Positions 53,657-64,000 of a DNA stretch of 64,000 bases are shown here, one piece after another. The translations under genes and the position numbers were made by a program. The notes beneath the pieces are model-generated. The model worked only from the letters and a program-made list of their open reading frames with translations. It made no database searches and had not been told where the DNA came from. Origin of the DNA: Enterovibrio sp. JCM 19048 (GTDB lineage: Bacteria > Pseudomonadota > Gammaproteobacteria > Enterobacterales > Vibrionaceae); contig BAXE01000026.1 in assembly GCA_001310415.1 (NCBI GenBank), positions 1 through 64,000 of the forward strand, read 5' to 3'. The stretch's first letter is position 1, and every line of letters starts with the position of its first letter.

Positions 53657-53806
53657 GTTAACGCCTTAACAGAGGGATTGACGCTATGGTAGAGATGCGC
53701 GAAAGAAAACAGGGAGGACATTTGTCCCCTTTAACCGCAGCCGAATCTAACTTCCGTCAATTTCTGGGTCATCAGGATATATAACGTTTCCTCGGCACCA
53801 AAAAAC

Positions 53807-53834
53807 AAAAAGGCATCCCGGAGGATGCCTTTTT
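53807..53834 (-). terminator. Terminator of the rpoBC operon
   Basis: AAAAAGGCATCC / GGATGCCTTTTT stem with a CGGA loop, 19 bp past the rpoC stop. It is symmetrical and would work on both strands. Confidence 0.9.
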
Positions 53835-53853
53835 AGTATTAAGTCAGCGAAGA

Positions 53854-56800
53854 TTAGTTTTCGTCGCTCAGACCTGCGTTCAGCAGTGCTGCCAGATCCT
53901 GAGATGCTTGTTCAGCATCAATCTGAGGCGCTACTGGCTCTTCTGCACGTTGCGACGCGCTTGGCGCGACTTGTGGTAAGCAAAACCAGTACCCGCAGAT
54001 CAGACGACCAACGATTACGTTCTCTTTCAGGCCGCGCAGTTCGTCGCGCTTGCCAGATACAGCTGCTTCGGTCAGTACGCGAGTCGTTTCCTGGAACGAT
54101 GCCGCAGAGATGAACGATTCAGTTGCCAGAGACGCTTTAGTGATACCCAGCAGATCGCGCTCGAAGCCTGCAGGCAGTTTGCCTTCAGATTCCAGCTTAC
54201 GGTTCGCGATGGTTACGCGAGAGTATTCTACCTGCTCGCCTTCCAGGAACTCAGAGTCACCTGAAGACGTGATAGTTACCTTGCGCAGCATCTGACGAAC
54301 GATAGTCTCGATGTGCTTGTCGTTGATCTTAACGCCTTGCAGACGGTAAACGTCTTGTACTTCGTTAGTGATGTACTCAGTTACCGCACGCACGCCACGC
54401 AGACGCAGAATGTCGTGTGGAGATTCTGGACCGTCGGCAATAACGTCACCACGCTCAACTTTTTCACCTTCGAATACGTTCAGCTGACGCCACTTAGGAA
54501 TCATTTCCTCGTATGGCTGGCCTTCAGTTGGCGTAATGATCAGGCGGCGTTTACCTTTGGTTTCTTTACCGAAGGAAACAGCACCCGTGATCTCTGCCAG
54601 AATTGCAGGCTCTTTAGGCTTACGTGCTTCGAACAGGTCCGCTACGCGTGGCAGACCACCGGTGATATCTTTCGTACCGCCAGATTCCTGAGGAATACGA
54701 GAAAGGGTATCACCCACGCCTACGTTTGCACCGTCTTCCAGCTGGACAATTGCTTTACCAGGCAGGAAGTACTGTGCAGGCATGTCTGTACCAGGGATCA
54801 TCACAGCGTTACCAGATGCATCAAGCAGACGCACGGTAGGACGCATGTCTTTACCCGCAGAGGTACGCTCAGCCGCATCCAGAACAACCATCGAAGACAG
54901 ACCGGTCAGTTCATCCGTTTGACGTTGAACAGTCACACCGTCCACCATGTCAACGAACTCGATACGACCTTCTACTTCGGTGATGATTGGCATTGTGTGT
55001 GGGTCCCAGTTAGCAACGGTCTCGCCCGCTTTAACTGCATCGCCATCCAGCTTGCTCAGTACACAACCGTAAGGCAGCTTGTAGCTTTCCTTAGTACGGC
55101 CGAATTCATCAACGATAGTCAGCTCTGATGCACGAGACGTGATCACCAGTTTGCCCGCATTGTTGGTAACGAACTTCGCGTTGTGCAGGTGCAGAGAACC
55201 GTTGTTCTTCACCTGAATGCTGCTTTCAGCAGCCGCACGCGATGCCGCACCACCGATGTGGAACGTACGCATTGTCAGCTGTGTACCAGGCTCACCGATT
55301 GACTGTGCAGCGATAACGCCCACAGATTCACCGTGGTTAACCAGGTGACCACGAGCCAAGTCACGACCGTAACAGTTCGCACAACAACCGAAATCAGTTT
55401 CACAGGTTACAACAGAACGCACTTTCACCTGGTCAACAGAGTTTTTCTCCAGGATTTCACACCACTTCTCGTCGAGCAGGGTGTTGCGCGGCGCCAGCAC
55501 TTCATCAGTACCTGGCTTCATCACGTCTTCTGCAACCACACGGCCCAGAACACGCTCACGCAGTGCTTCTTTAACGTCACCACCTTCGATAACCGCCATC
55601 ATGTTGATACCTTCGGTGGTACCACAATCTGTTTCAGTTACAACCACGTCTTGCGCTACGTCTACCAGACGACGAGTCAGGTAACCGGAGTTCGCAGTCT
55701 TCAGTGCGGTATCCGCCAGACCCTTACGAGCACCGTGGGTTGAGATGAAGTACTGGAGTACGTTCAGACCTTCACGGAAGTTCGCGGTGATTGGCGTTTC
55801 GATGATCGAACCATCTGGTTTCGCCATCAGACCACGCATACCCGCCAGCTGACGGATCTGAGCAGCCGAACCACGAGCACCTGAGTCGGCCATCATGTAT
55901 ACGCTGTTGAATGATTTCTGAGCTTCTTCTTCGCCGTCACGGTTGATAACAGTGTCAAAAGACAGGTTATCCATCATCGCTTTCGCAACTTGTTCGTTAG
56001 CGGCTGCCCAGATATCGATTACTTTGTTGTAACGTTCGCCCGCGGTAACCAGACCAGACTGGAACTGCTCCTGGATTTCCGCAACTTCTGCTTCCGCTGC
56101 TTCGATCAGGTCGTATTTCGCCTGTGGGATCACCATATCGTCGATACCAACAGATACACCAGACAGTGCCGCGTATGCGAAACCGGTGTACATGATTTGG
56201 TCAGCGAAGATAACAGTGTCTTTCAGACCCAGTGTACGGTAACAGGTGTTCAGCAGGTTAGAGATCTGCTTCTTACCCAGCGCCTGGTTCACGATGCTGT
56301 ATGGCAGGCCTAGTGGCACGATCTTCCACAGCATTGCACGGCCAACAGTGGTATCAACCAGACCGACGTTCTCGGTGCGGTTGCCCATCTCATCAACCAG
56401 TACTTCGCGAATGCGAACTTTAACGCGCGCATGCAGCTCTGCGTTGCCGGTACGGTATGCTTTTTCAGCTTCCGCAGGACCAGACAGGTACAGACCTTCA
56501 CCCTTCGCATTGATCTTTTCGCGGGTCATGTAGTACAGACCCAATACAACGTCCTGAGAAGGTACGATGATTGGATCACCGGACGCAGGAGACAGGATGT
56601 TGTTAGTCGACATCATCAGAGCACGTGCTTCAAGCTGTGCTTCCAGTGTCAGAGGTACGTGAACAGCCATCTGGTCACCATCGAAGTCGGCGTTGTATGC
56701 CGCACAAACGAGTGGGTGCAGTTGGATTGCTTTACCTTCGATCAGCACTGGTTCAAACGCCTGAATACCCAGACGGTGAAGTGTCGGTGCACGGTTCAGC

Positions 56801-58065
56801 AGTACTGGGTGTTCGCGGATAACTTCATCCAGGATATCCCAAACCACCGCTTCTTCGCGCTCAACCATTTTCTTAGCAGCTTTGATAGTAGTCGCCAGAC
56901 CACGTGCTTCCAGCTTGCCGTAGATAAATGGTTTGAACAGCTCAAGTGCCATCTTCTTAGGAAGACCACACTGGTGCAGACGCAGGTATGGACCAACGGT
57001 GATTACCGAACGGCCAGAGTAGTCTACACGCTTACCAAGCAGGTTCTGACGGAAACGACCTTGCTTACCTTTGATCATGTCTGCCAGAGACTTCAGAGGA
57101 CGCTTGTTCGAGCCAGTGATAGCACGACCACGACGACCGTTGTCCAGCAGGGCATCAACTGACTCTTGCAGCATACGTTTTTCGTTACGTACGATGATGT
57201 CAGGTGCAGCCAGGTCCAGCAGGCGCTTCAGACGGTTGTTACGGTTGATAACACGACGGTACAGATCGTTCAGATCTGACGTTGCGAAACGACCGCCATC
57301 CAGTGGTACCAGAGGACGCAGGTCCGGTGGTAGAACTGGAAGAACAGTCAGGATCATCCACTCAGGGTTGTTTCCTGATTGTACAAATGCTTCAACAAGC
57401 TTCAGGCGCTTGGTGATTTTCTTGCGCTTGGTTTCAGAGTTGGTTTCGTTCAACTCTTCGCGCATTAGCTCTGCTTCAGCAACCAGGTTCATGTTTGCCA
57501 GCAGTGCTTTAACAGCTTCGGCACCCATACGAGCGTCGAATTCATCACCCCATTGCTCCAGCGCATCCAGGTACTGCTCTTCAGACAGCATTTGGCTACG
57601 CTCAAGATCGGTCATGCCTGGCTCGATCACAACGTATGATTCGAAGTACAGAACACGCTCGATGTCACGCAGAGGCATGTCCATCAGCAGACCGATGCGG
57701 CTTGGCAGTGATTTCAGGAACCAGATGTGGGCAACTGGAGAAGCCAGCTCAATGTGACCCATACGCTCACGACGTACTTTGGTCTGAGTAACTTCAACAC
57801 CACATTTTTCACAGATCACGCCACGGTGCTTCAGGCGTTTGTATTTACCACAAAGACATTCGTAGTCTTTTACCGGGCCAAAGATACGTGCACAGAACAG
57901 ACCGTCACGCTCAGGCTTAAAGGTACGGTAGTTAATGGTTTCTGGCTTTTTCACTTCACCGAATGACCATGAACGGATCATATCTGGTGAAGCGAGACCG
58001 ATTTTGATTGCATCAAATTCTTCGGTCTTATGCTGTGCTTTCAGAAACTTAAGTAAGTCTTTCAC
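53854..58065 (-). CDS. rpoC: RNA polymerase beta' subunit (compensated frameshift near the C-terminus)
   Basis: The largest catalytic subunit of RNA polymerase. The start is a GTG at 58065 with AGGAGC upstream, giving [20 protein letters not shown]. The N-terminal zinc ribbon (CLCGKYKR then CEKCGVEV), the Mg2+ site NADFDGDQM, the trigger-loop region and the second zinc site (CCANC) are all present. Length 1403 residues. Between 53944 and 53997, 18 codons read [18 protein letters not shown]. Adding three bases restores the expected [19 protein letters not shown]. The open frame therefore hides two errors. Confidence 0.97.
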   Translation of the reverse strand: MKDLLKFLKAQHKTEEFDAIKIGLASPDMIRSWSFGEVKKPETINYRTFKPERDGLFCARIFGPVKDYECLCGKYKRLKHRGVICEKCGVEVTQTKVRRERMGHIELASPVAHIWFLKSLPSRIGLLMDMPLRDIERVLYFESYVVIEPGMTDLERSQMLSEEQYLDALEQWGDEFDARMGAEAVKALLANMNLVAEAELMREELNETNSETKRKKITKRLKLVEAFVQSGNNPEWMILTVLPVLPPDLRPLVPLDGGRFATSDLNDLYRRVINRNNRLKRLLDLAAPDIIVRNEKRMLQESVDALLDNGRRGRAITGSNKRPLKSLADMIKGKQGRFRQNLLGKRVDYSGRSVITVGPYLRLHQCGLPKKMALELFKPFIYGKLEARGLATTIKAAKKMVEREEAVVWDILDEVIREHPVLLNRAPTLHRLGIQAFEPVLIEGKAIQLHPLVCAAYNADFDGDQMAVHVPLTLEAQLEARALMMSTNNILSPASGDPIIVPSQDVVLGLYYMTREKINAKGEGLYLSGPAEAEKAYRTGNAELHARVKVRIREVLVDEMGNRTENVGLVDTTVGRAMLWKIVPLGLPYSIVNQALGKKQISNLLNTCYRTLGLKDTVIFADQIMYTGFAYAALSGVSVGIDDMVIPQAKYDLIEAAEAEVAEIQEQFQSGLVTAGERYNKVIDIWAAANEQVAKAMMDNLSFDTVINRDGEEEAQKSFNSVYMMADSGARGSAAQIRQLAGMRGLMAKPDGSIIETPITANFREGLNVLQYFISTHGARKGLADTALKTANSGYLTRRLVDVAQDVVVTETDCGTTEGINMMAVIEGGDVKEALRERVLGRVVAEDVMKPGTDEVLAPRNTLLDEKWCEILEKNSVDQVKVRSVVTCETDFGCCANCYGRDLARGHLVNHGESVGVIAAQSIGEPGTQLTMRTFHIGGAASRAAAESSIQVKNNGSLHLHNAKFVTNNAGKLVITSRASELTIVDEFGRTKESYKLPYGCVLSKLDGDAVKAGETVANWDPHTMPIITEVEGRIEFVDMVDGVTVQRQTDELTGLSSMVVLDAAERTSAGKDMRPTVRLLDASGNAVMIPGTDMPAQYFLPGKAIVQLEDGANVGVGDTLSRIPQESGGTKDITGGLPRVADLFEARKPKEPAILAEITGAVSFGKETKGKRRLIITPTEGQPYEEMIPKWRQLNVFEGEKVERGDVIADGPESPHDILRLRGVRAVTEYITNEVQDVYRLQGVKINDKHIETIVRQMLRKVTITSSGDSEFLEGEQVEYSRVTIANRKLESEGKLPAGFERDLLGITKASLATESFISAASFQETTRVLTEAAVSGKRDELRGLKENVIVGRLICGYWFCLPQVAPSASQRAEEPVAPQIDAEQASQDLAALLNAGLSDEN

Positions 58066-58207
58066 ATTCGGCTCCTGTGAGGAGTTGACCCATAAAGACG
58101 CTGGATATCAGCGACTTCATATTGATACCGGAAATTTCCATTTCGCGATTGGCAATGCGGCCAGGCCGCACTGCCAATGCTTTTTGGGAAGCGCAATAAG
58201 CCGGGGC

Positions 58208-62229
<4,022 letters not shown>

Positions 62230-62393
62230 AGGGTTCCTCAGCTCGCTGATAAGTGACCCAACTGTCCAGACTGATGGGACAGTAACTAATAACCAACCGT
62301 TTACTGTAGGAACATCAGAGGGTTAATTCCGATGTTTTTGCATGGCCAGCAGTGACTAAACGGGGTGCAAAATTCACTACTGCCCTACAGCGC

Positions 62394-62424
62394 AAAAAGG
62401 CCGGTGGCTATTTAGCCACCAGCC
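62394..62424 (-). terminator. Attenuator hairpin between rplL and rpoB
   Basis: On the minus strand CTGGTGGCTAAATAGCCACCGG forms a strong hairpin, followed by CC and TTTTT. It lies 35 bp after rplL inside the 229-bp gap before rpoB. In E. coli a terminator at this place reduces rpoBC transcription relative to the L12 gene. I infer the same here. Confidence 0.75.
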
Positions 62425-62458
62425 ATTAGCCCATTCAGGCTAGGAAATTAAGTATAAA

Positions 62459-62824
62459 TTACTTAACTTCAACAGAAGCACCAGCTTCTTCCAGTTCTTT
62501 CTTCAGAGCTTCTGCTTCTTCTTTAGAAACAGCTTCTTTCAGAGGTGCTGGAGCGCCGTCAACAACTGCTTTCGCTTCTTTCAGGCCCAGACCAGTTGCG
62601 CCGCGAACTGCTTTGATTACTGCAACTTTGTTTGCACCAGCAGCAGTCAGGATTACGTCGAATTCGGTCTTCTCTTCTGCAGCTTCAGCTACAGCGCCGC
62701 CCGCTACAACTGCAGCAGCAGCAGTAACACCGAACTTCTCTTCCATTGCTTCGATCAGTTCAACAACTTGCATTACAGACATTTCTGCAATTGCGTCTAG
62801 GATTTGCTCGTTAGTGATAGACAT
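62459..62824 (-). CDS. rplL: 50S ribosomal protein L7/L12
   Basis: Stalk protein that recruits translation factors. I choose the ATG at 62824 ([20 protein letters not shown]), giving 121 residues; an upstream in-frame start would add eight unsupported residues. It shows an N-terminal dimer domain, an Ala-rich hinge ([19 protein letters not shown]) and a C-terminal factor-binding domain ([20 protein letters not shown]). Intact. Confidence 0.97.
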   Translation of the reverse strand: MSITNEQILDAIAEMSVMQVVELIEAMEEKFGVTAAAAVVAGGAVAEAAEEKTEFDVILTAAGANKVAVIKAVRGATGLGLKEAKAVVDGAPAPLKEAVSKEEAEALKKELEEAGASVEVK

Positions 62825-62884
62825 AACAATTCTCTTTAAAGTCAACAATTAGTTTAAATAGCAACCAGTAAAAAGCAATGCGAA

Positions 62885-63373
62885 TTACGCAGCTTCTTTC
62901 TGATCGCGAACAGCCGCGATAGTGCGAACCAGCTTGCCAGCAGACGCTTCTTTCATGCACATCATCAGACGTGCGATAGCTTCGTCGTAAGTTGGCAGTG
63001 TTGCCAGTACGTCAGCGTCAGTCAGTGAACCTTCGAATGCAGCAGCTTTGATTTCGAAGTTTTTGTTCTCTTTAGCGAAGTCTTTGAAAAGACGCGCTGC
63101 AGCACCAGGGTGCTCGTTAGAGAACGCAATCAGTGTTGGGCCAACAAAAATGTCTTGAAGACATTCGTAGTCAGTACCTTCCACTGCGCGACGTGCCAGT
63201 GTGTTACGAACGACTTTCATGTAAACACCCGCTTCACGCGCTTGTTTACGTAGATTAGTCATCGCGCCAACTGTTACACCGCGAGAATCAGCTACAACTG
63301 CAGACAGGGCACCGCTGGCAGCTTCGTTGACTTCAGCAACAATTGCTTTTTTGTCTTGAAGATTTAATGCCAT
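62885..63373 (-). CDS. rplJ: 50S ribosomal protein L10
   Basis: Anchors L12 dimers to the ribosome. The intact 162-residue protein starts [20 protein letters not shown] after AGGAGC. It lies 60 bp before rplL. In the L10(L12)4 complex it represses its own translation through the leader upstream. Confidence 0.97.
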   Translation of the reverse strand: MALNLQDKKAIVAEVNEAASGALSAVVADSRGVTVGAMTNLRKQAREAGVYMKVVRNTLARRAVEGTDYECLQDIFVGPTLIAFSNEHPGAAARLFKDFAKENKNFEIKAAAFEGSLTDADVLATLPTYDEAIARLMMCMKEASAGKLVRTIAAVRDQKEAA

Positions 63374-63379
63374 TTGGAT

Positions 63380-63580
63380 TTGCTCCTGGATTGTTTTTAC
63401 ACCACTCGCTGCTTCACAGCAGGAGAGTAATTACGGCGCAGATCCAAGAAAGAAAAATATCTATCATGTTCTGGCACCGTCTACGTAGGTAGTAATTAAG
63501 TCTCCGTTCCGAAGAACTTGACACCTACGGTCTTGGACGAAGTCTGACAAGCAGACTTAGCCATATTTTTGAAGCGACGA
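63380..63580 (-). ncRNA. L10 ribosomal-protein leader (autoregulatory mRNA element)
   Basis: The rplA-rplJ gap on the minus strand contains CAAGACCGTAGGTGTC, a kinked stem and CCTACGTAGACGGTGCCAGAA minus its last base. It then has a downstream TGCGCCGTAATT-type element. These are the conserved parts of the enterobacterial L10 leader that binds L10(L12)4. The GTCTGCTTGTCAGAC hairpin lies at the upstream end. Exact boundaries need a covariance model. Confidence 0.8.
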
Positions 63581-63609
63581 ATTATACAGCAATCCGCCGC
63601 CCCAAGCAA

Positions 63610-64000
63610 TTAGTTTGCGTTTGCGTCCAGAGTGTTCTGGTCAACCGCTACACCTGCACCCATAGTGGTAGAGATGCTTACTTTCTTGATGAAAGTACCT
63701 TTCGCTGAAGAAGGCTTCGCTTTCTTCAGAGCTACCAGCAGCGCTTCCAGGTTACCTTTCAGCTTGTCTGCGTCGAAGTCAACCTTACCGATGGTGGTGT
63801 GGATGATACCGTTCTTGTCGTTACGGTAACGAACCTGACCCGCTTTCGCGTTTTGAACCGCTTCAGCAACGTTAGGAGTTACAGTACCAACTTTCGGGTT
63901 TGGCATCAGACCGCGAGGACCCAGGATAGTACCCAGTTGACCTACAACGCGCATTGCATCTGGAGATGCGATAACTACGTCGAAGTTCATCTCGCCTTTC
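63610..64000 (-). CDS. rplA: 50S ribosomal protein L1 (3' part only)
   Basis: The window cuts the gene. The visible 130 codons cover the C-terminal half, from [20 protein letters not shown] to LDANAN. The conserved domain-II segment [19 protein letters not shown] and the RNA-binding C-terminal strand [11 protein letters not shown] are visible. The start lies to the right of the window. It is the gene before the L10 leader. Confidence 0.96.
   Translation of the reverse strand, partial: KGEMNFDVVIASPDAMRVVGQLGTILGPRGLMPNPKVGTVTPNVAEAVQNAKAGQVRYRNDKNGIIHTTIGKVDFDADKLKGNLEALLVALKKAKPSSAKGTFIKKVSISTTMGAGVAVDQNTLDANAN

Noticed and set aside
54313..57757. Several plus-strand frames of 130-270 codons across rpoC
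   Set aside because: They are shadows of rpoC, with no start signals and implausible composition.

Overview
The window is a stretch of a gammaproteobacterial chromosome that I would place in Vibrionaceae. The evidence is gene order and protein families: groSL, the aspA-dcuA-dsbD block, a CrbS/CrbR acetate-switch cluster next to a DUF4212 protein with its sodium:solute symporter and acs, aroQ-accB-accC-yhdT-panF-prmA-dusB-fis, purHD, hupA, hemE-nudC-rsd, and the rplA-rplJ-rplL-rpoB-rpoC operon. Genera such as Grimontia, Enterovibrio or Photobacterium fit, but the genus cannot be fixed by reading alone. I see no tRNA or rRNA gene, insertion sequence, prophage or CRISPR array.

Layout. 1-60: a leftward rRNA-type P1 promoter at the very edge. 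318-2490: groSL with a sigma-32-like promoter. 2637-3990: a MATE exporter. 3984-12326: a divergent regulon for homogentisate use. Leftward are a TRAP transporter (dctPQM) and a MarR regulator; rightward are hmgA, a fumarylacetoacetase-family gene, maiA and acetoacetyl-CoA synthetase. The shared control region holds three near-identical 14-bp palindromes. 12392-18223: fxsA, aspA, dcuA, dsbD. 18368-31786: the acetate-response region: crbR, a DUF4212 small subunit plus symporter, a small exported protein, the giant sensor kinase crbS with a 72-residue partner, an MFS transporter, a cNMP/CBS/DUF294 protein with a DnaQ-type exonuclease, then acs. 32187-38830: aroQ-accBC, yhdT-panF, prmA, dusB-fis. 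38989-47741: ppnP, tpx, zntR, purHD, a DUF1481 lipoprotein with hupA, a CNNM/CBS protein, yjaG and a 2-hydroxyacid dehydrogenase. 47741-53656: a UDG-family protein, hemE, nudC, rsd, a CRP-like regulator, and a nucleoside phosphorylase with pnuC. 53854-64000: rpoC, rpoB, rplL, rplJ, the L10 leader and the 3' part of rplA, all leftward.

The functional story is two carbon-scavenging modules. One takes homogentisate to fumarate plus acetoacetyl-CoA. The other senses and imports small carboxylates and activates acetate to acetyl-CoA. Both feed acetyl units towards the TCA cycle or towards accBC-driven fatty-acid synthesis.

A strong technical caveat covers the whole window. I count about 56 indels, almost all single-base losses, in 33 genes, including rpoB, groS, accC, purH, purD and aspA. 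Restoring the base returns each gene to its normal family length. rpoC even carries a compensated pair that garbles 18 residues. This is best explained by sequencing or assembly error, not by gene decay. Coordinates of broken genes below span the whole intended gene.
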